Assembly (NCBI GenBank): GCA_002794735.1
Contig: NBAZ01000004.1
Location: forward strand, 868,001 to 932,000
From: Pyrrhoderma lamaoense
Taxonomy: Eukaryota; Basidiomycota; Agaricomycetes; Hymenochaetales; Hymenochaetaceae
Length of the DNA stretch: 64,000 nt
Direction: 5' to 3'
Shown here in pieces: positions 48,189-59,948 of the stretch. Both the position numbers and the translations under genes were made by a program. Numbering within the stretch: the first letter of the stretch is position 1; every line of letters starts with the position of its first letter. The notes under the pieces are model-generated. The model ran no database searches, was not told the origin of the DNA, and saw nothing but the letters and a program-made list of their open reading frames with translations.

Positions 48189-49697
48189 TTACATATAAAG
48201 TCCTCCTGCGTCTACTTCTGATTCTGAATCAGATTCAACGACATCTTCAGCACCAAATACATTCTTGAGAACATTCTCACTTCTTTCAAGTAGATCACTC
48301 AATGCAATAACGGCGTCAGATCTCTTTAACTCCGGTCTTCCCGTATTACAAGGCTTATCTTCGTCAGGATTTGACCCTTCTTTGGTGCCGACTAAACTGA
48401 GATTTGAGACGGAATTTGATGTCTGGATAGGCCTCGTCTCCGGTGTTGTTAGAGTGTCGCTTTCATTAGCTGAACCAGAGGACGAGCTTGAAGGAGAGCT
48501 ATGGGTGACAGGAGACGGTGACCTTGAGGTACACACAATGATACGAGAAGGGACGTCTGAAGGAGGGGAAGGCATAGGTGAAGCTAGGAAAGAAGCAAGA
48601 CCCGAAAGAAGCTGGGCTTCGATAACTCGGCCTGTCAGCCCTTTTAATAGGTTTTGGAACCGTAACTCCCGAGATAATTCAAACGCGACTCTGTTCTCAA
48701 TAGGTTCAAGTCCAGGAACATACATAAACTCCCCTGCATTGCGTCGTGCAGGTTCTGCAGCGGTGCTTAGTTCCTCTTGAGTCATGTATAGCTCATTAAT
48801 CGATTCAAACTCGTCCCTCAAGTGTTCTAAGTTCAGTTTCCCATGGTTTCGGAAAATCTTGTCCAAAAACCTTGCTACTCCTTCTGACACTGGAAAAGCA
48901 TCACGCAACCAGTCTATTGACCCGGTCTTGTATACATGGCTTAACGCACAGATTCGAGTATAGTCCGCATATCTCGGGTCAGTATTGATTGCTTTCTCCC
49001 AAGGGTGACGTGAGCACAAGATGTTGATGAGAATGATACCTAACGCCCAGATGTCACTTGCAGGAGTCGAATACCAGTAAATAAATTCACATTCTGTCCC
49101 AAATATACACTCAGGTGACATGTAACGCTTCGATCCTAATCCAAAAGAGTGACTCAGTGAATTTGAAGTTGCGACTCCAAAGTCAGAAATGCGTAAGCTT
49201 ATCTCCTCCCCTCCATGAGAGTTTTTAGACGAGACTACAAGAATATTCTCTGGTTTCAGGTCCCGATGATAAATATCTGATTGATGGAGGGCAAGTACAG
49301 AATCGAGAAGTTTAAGGTAAGCGGGCTTGATAAGATCCTGACGACCGAGGAATATTTGTGAAGATGAGATGGATTCAAAGAGGTCTCCACGGGGGCAGTA
49401 TTCATGGACCATACAGAAGACATTATTTTCTTCAAAAGAGTGAAGGGGACGAACAACGCCTTCCCCCCCAGTAACAAAGAAAGCGTGTTGGTGAAGTAAG
49501 TCCTCTTTCCTAAGTTTGCATCTCGATTTGGAGGATGTTAGGGTGCATTTAATGGCTACATCACGATGAGGTTTAGTACTTGTGTCCTTTGCATGGTAGA
49601 CTGTCGAGAGGCTGCCTCTTCCTATGACTGATAGGATAGTATAGCGGCCATTGCCGATTCCACGTCTCGCAGGGCAGGGGATCATAATGTCTGCCAT
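48189..49697 (-). CDS. Intronless serine/threonine kinase, Ran1/Ksp1-like
   Basis: A single uninterrupted frame of 502 codons, while almost all neighbours have introns. The kinase domain covers about residues 19-280: YTILSVIGRGSLSTVYHAKD, VAIK (catalytic Lys), IYHRDLKPENILV, LRISDFGVATS, SKRYMSPECIFGTE and SDIWALGIILINILCSRHPW. The GSKRYMSPE activation loop and the SDIWALGIILIN phrase are typical of fungal Ran1(Pat1)/Ksp1/Vhs1-type kinases, which control growth, nutrient response and, in fission yeast, entry into meiosis. The C-terminal 170 residues are Ser/Pro-rich and end in an acidic segment (EDVVESDSESEVDAGG). The start is the ATG at 49697. No frame break. Confidence 0.88.
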   Translation of the reverse strand: MADIMIPCPARRGIGNGRYTILSVIGRGSLSTVYHAKDTSTKPHRDVAIKCTLTSSKSRCKLRKEDLLHQHAFFVTGGEGVVRPLHSFEENNVFCMVHEYCPRGDLFESISSSQIFLGRQDLIKPAYLKLLDSVLALHQSDIYHRDLKPENILVVSSKNSHGGEEISLRISDFGVATSNSLSHSFGLGSKRYMSPECIFGTECEFIYWYSTPASDIWALGIILINILCSRHPWEKAINTDPRYADYTRICALSHVYKTGSIDWLRDAFPVSEGVARFLDKIFRNHGKLNLEHLRDEFESINELYMTQEELSTAAEPARRNAGEFMYVPGLEPIENRVAFELSRELRFQNLLKGLTGRVIEAQLLSGLASFLASPMPSPPSDVPSRIIVCTSRSPSPVTHSSPSSSSSGSANESDTLTTPETRPIQTSNSVSNLSLVGTKEGSNPDEDKPCNTGRPELKRSDAVIALSDLLERSENVLKNVFGAEDVVESDSESEVDAGGLYM

Positions 49698-50126
49698 TGT
49701 CGGTTATGTCGGAGAGTTGGTGATGGTGGTGGTGGTGGTGGGGAGATCCAAAGGAAACATCTTGGAAAGTGGCCTGCTTTTGAATGGTGGAATCTTACCA
49801 GCCACAGTAAATATGAGGCTGGAAAAGTATAGTGATCTGGACCGAAGCGGATTAAAATCTGGGGTGTCGGAGGATCGACGTTGATCCGCGATTGATTACG
49901 TACAGTTGAGGGGCCGAGCATTCGCCGAGGAGAGATGATCCGGGGAAGAAGAGAAGTGAAGGGATAGACGGGCCGAGCCGGTTCCTGGGGTAGGGGAGAA
50001 CAGATTAAGTGAATAAATAAATAAAAGGAGGGAGGGAAGGAGGTCACACTCATTCTCGGTACGAACTACTCTCCAGCCTCAACAACTTCAGTATATAGCA
50101 GAAAAAACATCCTGTTTATAAAAAGA
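49698..50126. promoter_or_regulatory. Divergent promoter region, kinase / dehydrogenase
   Basis: About 430 bp between divergent starts. It contains a run of TGG triplets at about 49724-49740 next to the kinase start and a short AATAAATAAATAAA repeat at about 50012-50024. No gene seen. Confidence 0.4.
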
Positions 50127-51857
50127 ATGTCAAACAAGTCTTTCGTCCTCAGAGGAGTAAACGACGTGGTTTACGAAGAACGCCCAATACCAGAACGTAT
50201 GTAGCTTGTGCTTATCCTCTCGACATCAGTCGTCCGTCTGATCCATGATCTAACTGGTACTCACATACCCTAACGGTAGCCGCTGATGATGAGGTCCTCG
50301 TTGAAGTAAAGAAGACTGGCAAGTCAAAACTATATAAGTATCAGCATACATTCATCCATACTTACCCTTCTATGCCATTCATCAGGCATTTGTGGATCAG
50401 ATGTTCATTATCTTGTCGCTGGTCGCATCGGTGACTTTATCGTTAACTCTCCCATGGTCAGTGTTATGATCTTCTTCCAACTTTAACAGTCATTGATCCT
50501 TGCACAAGGTTCTCGGTCACGAGTCTTCTGGGATCATCTCAAAGGGTGCATCATACTTTGAATACGTTTCTTCTCTCGTGCACTAATCTGCTTATCAAAA
50601 AATACAGTCGGATCAAAGGTAAAGAATGTACAGGTCGGAGACCGAGTTGCATTAGAACCAGGCGCTACCTGCCGTACTTGTGAAGCTTGCAAGGGCGGTA
50701 AATACGAGGTACACATGCAGTCTATACGTAGCCTAAAACTAATTCACTAATACGGTGAGCTCAGCTTTGCCCTGACGTTGTGTTCGCCGCGACACCTCCA
50801 TATGATGGTACTCTTGGCCGTTACTATAAGCTACCTTCCGATCTCTGCTACAAGCTCCCAGATAATCTCACCCTTGAGGATGGTGCAATGGTCTGCGTTT
50901 TTGTTCCTCCGGCCCGGTCTTAACTTCTCCAAACTTACGATAAGCTTTAGATGGAACCTCTGTCGGTAGCCATGCATGCAGTATTTACCGTCGCCAAACT
51001 CCGAGCAAACCAGACTGTCGCCATCTTTGGATGTGGACCTGTAGGTCTTCTCTGTATGGCTGTCGCAAAGGCTCTCGGAGCATCGCGGATCATCGCCGTG
51101 GACATTGTCCGTCACGGGTTGAATTTGCTGTTAATTATGCTGCTACTGAATCATTCCTCCCGCCGCCATTCGAGCAAGGAGAAACGAAGATTGCATACTC
51201 GCGGCGCGCCGCGAATTTGATGAAGGAGAAGTTGGGGATTGAGGAGAGAGGACCAAAAGGTCTGGATTTAGTTGTGGACGCAAGTGGTGCAGAGGTTTGT
51301 ATACAAATGGGAATGTACATTTCAAAGATTGGAGGCACGTTTTTGCAGGTATGCACCTTCTTTTTCGAGAGGCAATGCGATTTATATAATGCATTAACAA
51401 AGCTCGGAATGGGATCGGCGGAGGTGACGGTGCCTATCACGCTGTTACTTGTGAAAGAACTGAGCGTTAAAGGTTCATTCCGTTACGGGGTATGCAGCGG
51501 GGATTCAATTTTGAGTTAACATTAACATTAACGTTTATCTTTTCTTTCTTCGTTTATTCCTTTTGGGGTATGTCTCACACTATAGCCGGGCGACTATGAA
51601 ATGTCGATCGCACTTGTCTCATCGGGGAAGATTGACCTGAAGCCACTGGTGACTCACCGGTTCGTTTCCTCTCTCAATTTGCTCTTCGGTTCATGTCTGT
51701 TGACAGATTGTTCCTGACGACCTGTAATGTTGCTAGGTTCGCATTCGAGCAGGCTGTGGAAGCATTTGAGACTACCAAGCAAGGGAAGAGTGCAGATGGG
51801 AAAGGGGTCATTAAGGCAATCATTTCTGGGCCAGACGTTGCGGTCGATCAGCTCTGA
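50127..51857 (+). CDS. Zinc-dependent polyol dehydrogenase (sorbitol/xylitol dehydrogenase type)
   Basis: Medium-chain dehydrogenase/reductase that oxidises a polyol to a ketose with NAD. About nine short exons. The start [20 protein letters not shown] leads to [20 protein letters not shown] (catalytic zinc Cys) and VLGHESSG. The structural-zinc lobe is [19 protein letters not shown], with all four Cys. [11 protein letters not shown] and the Rossmann motif [19 protein letters not shown] follow. The end is [16 protein letters not shown]. These match L-iditol/sorbitol and xylitol dehydrogenases; substrate cannot be fixed from sequence alone. A break at CC 51109-51110 is repaired by one C, giving [16 protein letters not shown]. 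An insert around [19 protein letters not shown] is common in fungal members. Confidence 0.9.
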
Positions 51858-52293
51858 TTCAAGCCTCACACACGCTCTCCGTTGTTTGACTCAGATTAAT
51901 TAATATTATCTCTAGGCACCTCGAACAGGGTCTAGTTAGAACAAAGTGAAGCTCCCTGTACATGTACAATTTATTTCACTTGGATTTGAAGCAATAAAAG
52001 CTAAACTGTCTGTATTCTTGTCTTGCTGCTGAGTGTACAGAATTACACAACAAGATCAAAACAAAAAAAAAATCACTCAAAAAACACAAGATCTAATAAT
52101 AAAATGCACGGTTGAGATGTTCGGTGACGTCGGTCCTGGTTACGCGCGCGGGATTGTCGTATCGGGGTCTCTAAATGAAGTACTCCTCGTGCCAGTGAAC
52201 GGTTTAGAACAAATCCTATTTTACATTTTCATTCCATTCTCCCTCTATCTCTTTCTCACTCTCCTTCATCGTTGCCAGCTCTCTGTGCTAGCA
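51858..52293. other. Intergenic region upstream of the large serine-rich gene
   Basis: About 440 bp on the same strand as both neighbours. The last 80 bases are pyrimidine-rich (CTCCCTCTATCTCTTTCTCAC) just before the start at 52294. No gene seen. Confidence 0.4.
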
Positions 52294-55200
52294 ATGAGCT
52301 TCGGTGTCGACCAGGTCTCACACCCCATTCCTTTTGTGGATCCACAAGAAGTGGAGTCTGATGCTGAACTGGCAGCGGGCTTTGGTAAGTCTTAGTACTT
52401 ATTCGTACACAAGCACTTTTTCTTATCGTCAAATATCATTTCTTTCACTGCTAACCATTCCATCGGATTCACCATATCATATTTATGATTGTTTCCACTC
52501 GGAGCATAGCACGTCCACAAGTGCTGAGACGTGCTACATCTCAGATACTATCATACTATGCTTCATCTGACGCTGGGCGTGAATATACGCCTTCAAAATC
52601 TGTTGTTGGGGGACACCAATGTCAGATCCAAGTTCTAGCTCGGATTATTCAGATGACGAAAGTGACAGTGATGATGAGTGCGAAGATATGACCTTGACAC
52701 TTGCCAGTTATGCTATTGCAAAGCCAACTTCCCTTGCTACATCAACAACTATAGTTGGAGATGGACACGGTCACAAAATAAATCACGCAATGGAGAGTAC
52801 GGGGTACGCATTTGTTCAATATAAAGTATTCTTTACAAACAGCAATTCTCAATCACTTTTCAGTCATAACAATCTCTCCAGTTCAAGTACTTATATGGAC
52901 TCCCGGACGAATGGCAACAAACTCAATCGCCGTATGGCCTTCAGTGATCCGTTCGCTCATAATTCTGAAAGCAGTAACGAGTTTAACAGTACGAATGCAA
53001 AGCAGATAGACAAAGATGCAAAGCACGAACACAAACCCCACATCCACTTTCCCTCTTTCAATAATCACCACTTCGAGGTGCCACTATCAATTAGCCCATC
53101 ATCACCTATCCTGGCTTCGAATACAGAAAGAAGTGGCACTAGTGTACCATCTTTTTCAGAGCTTACGCAGCAGCGTTCCAGTGGAGAGATTGATTGTGAG
53201 CAGACTCCATCCGTAGTCGAATCGTCACTGTCGGCGCCCGTCTTGGGCCATCGGCGGCGGACGAGTAGTCGCTCACTTGGAGGTAATGACAAGCGACGAG
53301 TCGCAATTGTCGAACTCAAACAAGGGGATGTTGTAATGAATGGTAATGGAGTGAACAGTTTGATGAACGAATGTATGCGCACAGTTGACTTGAAGCTAGA
53401 GGCGCGTCAAATACCCGACGGCGTTCGCCGGGAGCATTCAAGTGGCCCATCTGACTGTCAACTACAACAGAAGCACGGTCCATCGTCCTTCACGCTTGGT
53501 CGTGCGTTTGGACGTGCGGGGACGACTTTTTCGTCTTCATCACTGCCGGCAGACTCTTCCACTGCGCAGTCATTACTCGATCCACCATCCATCTCGGCTA
53601 CATCCTCGCCTCTGTCTCGCTCTTCATCATCCGCATCACGTAGTTCCACATCTCCATCAAATTGGGTAAACTCTCCATCGTCATCATCATCGAGTTCACC
53701 CCCATTGGTTTCTAGCTCGGGTAGTTCACCCAATTCGTTCAACGCGGGTCCAAGTGCACTATTGGCCCGACGGGGTTTTGCCAACGGAACGTTCGCACTC
53801 GTTGCACCCCCGACGCGAGTCCAAGTGCATACACAAACTTAAGTTATTTCACACCTCCGCTCTCTGCACCTTCCTCCTCTTTTGCCGTTGAAGGCGCGCC
53901 GCCACACGTAAAAATAAAGGATACGTCTTCTGCCGGGCACGAAGTCGTTGTTGCGGTTCGGAACATTGATGTTCTCGCTGCCGCGGAGAAACTTTCCTCT
54001 TCGCACCAGGACACCAGGAGCGTAAACTCGACTGAGCCACCGGCGTCGCCCCCGACTAGTAAATTCTTCCATCACCAGCGGTCGCAATCTGAAGCAGTCG
54101 GCAGTAAAGAGAACTACAACGAGAACAACAGTTACACCCAAAATAGTAGCAGTAAAATCAGCAACGGAGATTTCGAGTTTAGCAATAATAATAGCATCGG
54201 CGGAAGGGTCTCCACCGCGACAAGACCCACTCATCAGCTCAGAAAATCATCCCGCGATATAGGTATTGTTGGGACGAGCGTCACAATCTCACCCACGTCT
54301 GGTAGATTTATCATGGACTTGCGACTTGAGGAAAGCAAAGGGCATGGCGAGGATGCGACGGGTGCACTCAACGAGCATGGCACGTTACCTCTATCTCCCA
54401 TTTTTCAGACGCCGTCAGCGGGTCGGATGGGGCGCTAACCCCGGAAGAAAAAAGTTCAAATGCAGTGTCATTGGATGATGGGAATGGTTCTGCGTCAGTG
54501 ACTTCAACCACGAAAGTAACTTCAACCACGAACATGAGTGGAAATATTAATGGGACGTCACTTGGATCCCCCTCCCCCTTCTCAAGAGAGATGAGAGAGA
54601 AGAGAAGGACGCAACTACAGCAACAGCAGCCTGTACCGAGTACGAGCAATACAGGTAGTAGTGGAACTGTTAGTCCCTTGTCCCGAGTATTCGTCGAATC
54701 TAAGCCAAATAACCATCTCGCCAATGGATCGAGTAACGTACTGCGTGGCACTCAGAACGAGAAGGCCATCAATCATGTCAGTGCAAAGTCATCGACCCAA
54801 ACTGCCTTTGCCCACGTAACCCCGACAACTTCCGGCGCTGCATCACCTTCTTCTGCGCACTCACCGCGCACTCCTGCCCAATTTGATCATACCCATACGC
54901 GCCAAGAGCCGCGATCACCTATTCAATCCTTAACACAATCCCAAGCAAGCTCATCTCAGTCAACATCGCAGTCTAATACTAGTTCATATATACCTCCATC
55001 CCCGCGGCAAAAAAGCAAACCTTCCTCTCCACCTTCCTCCGTAGATTCATTACATTCATCAACAGCAATCGATCCAGGTAAAAATTCCTACCTATACTAT
55101 CAACCAGGAATTCATGCCACGGCCGGACCGCTTCCACCACCTCCAAGACAAACTCTTCCACCCGGTCTAAAGTCAAACTTGAATGGCAATCGCGACTCCC

Positions 55201-57640
55201 CGCCTCCCCGACCCCCAAGGTTGCATGCACCGGGCTCCGGTTCGGGCACCTCAACAATCGCAAAGAAGTCATCTTATGCTTCAATCGGCAATGAACAGTG
55301 CCAACAGCAAATCCAGCCTCAGGTCCAGACCGAACAAACTCAAGCGGGCGCGAAGCAGGACAAACAAGAAGAATCTACGTCTTCTCCGGGTATCACGCCA
55401 TCAACGTAAGTTTTTTTTTATCTGACATTCTGATTTTAACTTTTTTCGTTTTCGTTTCATGTTGAGAAAAAGAAGAATGAGCTGATCCTGTGCTGTCTAT
55501 AATATATATAGATTGTCTGACAATATCTCGAAAGCTCAACATACTATACCCCTGAAGCAGGACGAGAGGAAAAGCTCACACGGGCATACGGGCTCTCAAC
55601 ATAAAAGGGAGGGTGCTTTTGCAGGTACTTCAGTCATCATCACAAACGCTACCCCTCCTAGACCTATCCCAGGGGTTCAAGAAGCTCAAACCCCATCGAG
55701 CTTGGCACACAAGAGCAGTATGGGTGACCTTACGAATAGTTCTGTAAGCAAACTCAGTTCTGTGACTGAAGGCGAAGTCGCTGCCTCAGCTCTGAACACG
55801 GATAAAAAAGAGGCTGTAACATCCTCGGACAATGTGGACAAAAAGGATCTGGGGATCGTACCCATGAAAAGGGATGATTCAAGAGATAGTGAGAGGGTGC
55901 TATATGAAAGGCGTTCAGCAATAGACTTGAAGCGCGAATCAAGTCGGTCGACATTCAAGGGTGAACCTGCACCTTCAATCGCACGTAGTGCAAGCTCGGA
56001 CTACTCAGATGATGATAGTGTTGTAGTTGGAAGGCCTTTACCAGGTTTACAAACATCTTCTTTAGGACCTCCAACATCGGCAACACCTCTTTCAGCTACA
56101 AGTGCACATTCTCACAGAACTGCATCTAGTATATCAGAATCGCCTTCGCAAAGTCACGAATCGGCCGCAAGCAAGTTGACAAGCAAGATGCTGGACTTGG
56201 CAATCAAGAGGTTCTCTGCTCTTCCACGGACTCCTTCTCGGCTGTCCGTTTCCCGGTTGTCGCAGAACTCACAACAAAGTATCACTTCGCAAGAGCGTGA
56301 GCGCGAAAAAACATCGCACGAAAGAGAGAGAACGACATACGAAGTGAGGAATGGCGGTGTCCCGTCTTCCATACAGCCTCCCCGGGCGAGGCCGGTATTT
56401 ATAGCGAAAATCAGGTCGCCATGGCCGGATGCAATGAAGTTCGGGGACGTTTTGGCAGGGAAGAGTCCACTTGAGCGTGCTATAGGCTATGCACATAAGA
56501 TTAATGAATTGGCAAACTATGATCCTGGATTAGGAGAGTGGGTGGTTAACACTAAATATAATCGTATGTTCTACCTATTTAAAAAGTTTTGTTCACAAAT
56601 TAACAGTTAGACCTAGTTACTCGATCTGGGGCCTCTTCCAAGCGCAAATCTATGTCACCGAACTTGGAAACTCGTAGCCCTGCTGAGAGGTCGTTCACCT
56701 TTCAACCTCGCCATCCATCGCGGGGCTCTATTGGATCTGAAATGACATTTCCGAAACGTGTAGACGCTTATGTCGCCACGGACTTGCTACAGAAGCCTTC
56801 GGAAGATGTACTTCCCAAAGGGCCTCCTCCGTTACCCTATCCAACCCTTGCGAATGGTCCTCCTCCATCAGTCAGTATGTCTCGTTCACTTGGTGGGAAC
56901 TCGATACGTGCTTTACCTACTGCTCTCACAGGAAGTAAATCTACTGGTGGTGGATTCTTCGCGTCTATCGGGCGTCGTTCAAGTATTAGCAAGAAGGGCG
57001 AGAAGAATGGATCAGCTTCTGGTACGGAAAAGGGCCCAAATAAGTTATTGAGCAAGCGAAACCATCAGAATGTAATGCCCCACCCTCCTGCAAATACGCC
57101 ACCAAATCCTCGTCCAGTACAGATCAGTGCTAGTCCATCTCTTCCTGGTGGCCCGCGTGCACCGCCAGGTAGGTCGCAGAGTGTAATCGCGCCGAAAGTA
57201 ACGGACCAAATGACAGGTTTAACGGATATCAGTAATAAAAGCGGGACTAGCAATGGGAGCTCGGCTGGAAACCGGTATCCTCAACATCAGTATGGTGCTG
57301 AGACTGATACAGAAGCTCTTATTGGTGGTAGTGGGAGAAGACGCGCCGGTTATCCCTCAAGCGGAGCTCGTCTGTTGTGCCGTCCGTTGCACGCAGCGTC
57401 GTCAGTGCGTATACGATGGCGAACGTCAACGGTGGAAACGCCTACCACAATAATAATAATTATATACCACAAGATAACTTTGAGGGAATAGAAGAACAAT
57501 TGTCTCGGCTGTCCGATTTGCTCCCCCATGCGAACCGAAATATCCTAGCTGGTTATCTACGCAGGGCGAATGGGCAAGATATCCTTGCTATTGGACGGTA
57601 CTTAGACGACGAGAAAAGTGGCTTGTTGCCTCGAAATTAG
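52294..57640 (+). CDS. Very large Ser-rich disordered protein with CUE-like C-terminus
   Basis: No family recognised. The start MSFGVDQVSHPIPFVDPQEV leads across an intron to VLRRATSQILSYYASSDAGR, then hundreds of residues of Ser/Pro/Thr-rich sequence (about 1,600 in total). Two ordered regions stand out near the end: FIAKIRSPWPDAMKFGDVLA with LERAIGYAHKINELANYDPG, and the last about 45 residues, EEQLSRLSDLLPHANRNILA with GYLRRANGQDILAIGRYLDD. The latter has the three-helix pattern of a CUE/UBA-type ubiquitin-binding fold, by eye only. Introns lie at 52385-52509, 52804-52867, about 55409-55511 and about 56540-56606. Four one-base breaks occur (G5 52608-52612, A3 53835-53837, G3 54420-54422, about 57370), each repaired by one base. 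Confidence 0.65.
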
Positions 57641-58314
57641 TTGTTTCTTCTCTAGTTTGTCGTTTCTCTAGTCTGTCTCTTCCCCTCTTCCCCTTTTCTC
57701 TGGCATGCACTACTTTCCATTCCTCACCTCATTTTCAACTTGATATCTACCTGTATCTTATATCTCAGTCTCACCACAGCCTTATCTTCTTCAACTGCTA
57801 CCGATCCACTCACTTACATCCAGCTTCTCTAGGACGACCCAAACACTGATTTCTTATCAATTTTCATGATCTTTCTTTTCCTTTCAGTACATTTTCTTGA
57901 TGACCTTTTCTGGATTCTATCTTTTTTCATCGCTTGCACTGAACACTAAGTTTCTTTGGATTATAATAAATTCACAACCTCGTTGACTATCATGTATTAT
58001 AGAGAATAACTGGCATCACGCTCGCTAATTAGCATTCATTTTACTATTGGGGCACTCTCTAGAGTCTTTTTTGTCTGTGTGTAAACGTTCTATACTTTAT
58101 CGGATTGCAGTGTCACGGAAAGAGAAAGTAAGCCAGTTTAATTGAACTATTAAGGTCAAGAAAAGGAACCAGGAACAACATAGCTTTGCAATGAGATTAA
58201 AGTGGAATTGAAGGTCTGAATCCTTTAGGTCGTTGAATTGTATTGGTTTGCAAAGCGCCCGCTATCGTGAAGCCAAAGTAGTGATAAATTCACAACGTAA
58301 ACAGATTTTTCAAT
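57641..58314. other. Convergent intergenic region
   Basis: About 670 bp between two convergent gene ends. Strongly pyrimidine-rich just after 57640 (TTTCTTCTCTAGTTTGTCG), as expected for a 3' untranslated region. No gene seen. Confidence 0.4.
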
Positions 58315-59948
58315 TTAGGGGAGAAGTAGATTACCATGTTGAGAACTCATCATTCTTCCGTTGTATTGAGCAACATTGTTGATAGGGCGAGATATGTATT
58401 GCCGATTAACTTGACGAGAGCTTCCGAGCATGTTCTCTACCTCTTCTGCACTGACAGATCGCTCCGAGGTGCTACCTATGTAGTGATTCATACCGTGATT
58501 AGAAACTGCCGGATCGTGACGTCCTAAAGGCTGCCAGTCCGGTACGATATGGCCAGCAATGACACCTGATCCATTAGCCCCACTCCCTCGAAGAGGTGTC
58601 CTTTGAACCTGTAAAGAGAAGGTGATGAGACTATTGATGTGGATTTGGTGATGATACTACGAACACCGTTCGCTTCCATTCCGTTCACTATAGCATTGAC
58701 TGCTCCTGTATTTGTAAACATACTTCCCCTTCCTTTATTATTATGACGGTCAAAAATGCTACCATTTTGGGCTTCGTTATTCACCGGTGTTGGGACAGCA
58801 AAGCCTTCATTAGTTAGGCTGTTAGGGACAAGAAGAGCCTTTCTCTTGATCTTGTCAAAATGATTCTAGTGTAATAGTGAATTATTATAGCACCCCTTGA
58901 TTTGAATATGATGAGTAATACGGATATGCTTACCTTCAATTTCTGGTATTCTTTGTCCTTTTCTCTAGCAGAATCTTGCATGTCCCGTACCTTACGTCTT
59001 TCCAGTTCCAGTTCTTTTTCTAGACCTTGTACCTTATTGTTCAGAAGACTGAGTTCGCCATTTGCTGATAAAGACTAAGTAATTAAGTAAAAGTTCCAGA
59101 AGAAGCAACAGCGAAACTGTTAGACCTTCCCGAACCACACTATCAAGTTGTTTCTGAAGTTGAGCATTTCGTTCGTTCATGTTTTTGACGACGGCTTGCT
59201 GGAAGGAGCTGGAGCTTCCAAGTAAGGGACACTAACAAGATTAAAATATGATACTTCTAAGAGATCTCACTTTTCTTGCTGAATCTGGTATTGCCAGAAT
59301 GACATGGCCCGTCCACAAATTTCGAGAATCAGACCCGGGCCCAACCCGGAGAGTACAGACTTGAAGAAACAGTACAGCCCACTTCACTTCATCAGGTCAT
59401 GCCGTATGTCTACTCACTGTCTTATAGTCATTTGAAGGATGTAAAGAGGCGATCTTGAGTACCGGCAATGAGTAGAAAGTCTAGATCAATACTAAACCGG
59501 GGACCCACTACTACATCGTCCCTGTCGACACGATTATTAGCGCGTCCTGGGGCACCGATCTTTCAAAACTCACGGTTCCGTAAGGTGAGTCTCACATGCT
59601 ATTTTGCCGTTAGTCCCATGTGATTGCCACCATTTTACGGCATACTTGCCTGGACACAACTGTGTAGCAGTGAAGAGCTCATTTGCACACTCGACTAAGA
59701 GGATATACAGTAATTGAACGGCCAAATAGGATAAAAGCTCGTTACCACAAAATATATGTGAACCTTTTCTCGGGATGAGCTTTCCAGTTGGCTTAAAGCA
59801 TGGGTGGAGAATACAATCACATACACGTTGTCTACAATTAAATTCTTAGAAGAGCAAGGAAGTGAATGCCGTAGTTACGTACGACAACAGCTTTGTCCAC
59901 AAATGTTTTACGACAAGAAAGGTTGTTGCATTTTAAGTCCGCGTCCAT
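58315..59948 (-). CDS. HEI10: HEI10/CCNB1IP1-type RING protein
   Basis: RING-type E3 ligase of the HEI10 family, which marks and promotes meiotic crossovers. About ten small exons. The N-terminal RING assembles as MDADLKCNNLSCRKTFVDKA, then VVTTCSHIFCVECANELFTA and TQLCPACETHLTEPDDVV. The family hallmark follows, IASLHPSNDYKTSVLSGLGP and LILEICGRAMSFWQYQIQQE. A coiled coil comes next (MNERNAQLQKQLDSVVRE and LLNNKVQGLEKELELERRKV), then a polar tail ending SSQHGNLLLP. The intron at 59599-59649 splits the RING codon for Ala in CPAC and uses a GC donor (GCAAGT) with an AG acceptor. No frame break was needed. About 320 residues. Confidence 0.9.

Noticed and set aside
49724..49740. CRISPR-like or tandem repeat array
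   Set aside because: It is only a short TGG triplet run; no spaced repeats exist anywhere in the window and the genome is eukaryotic.
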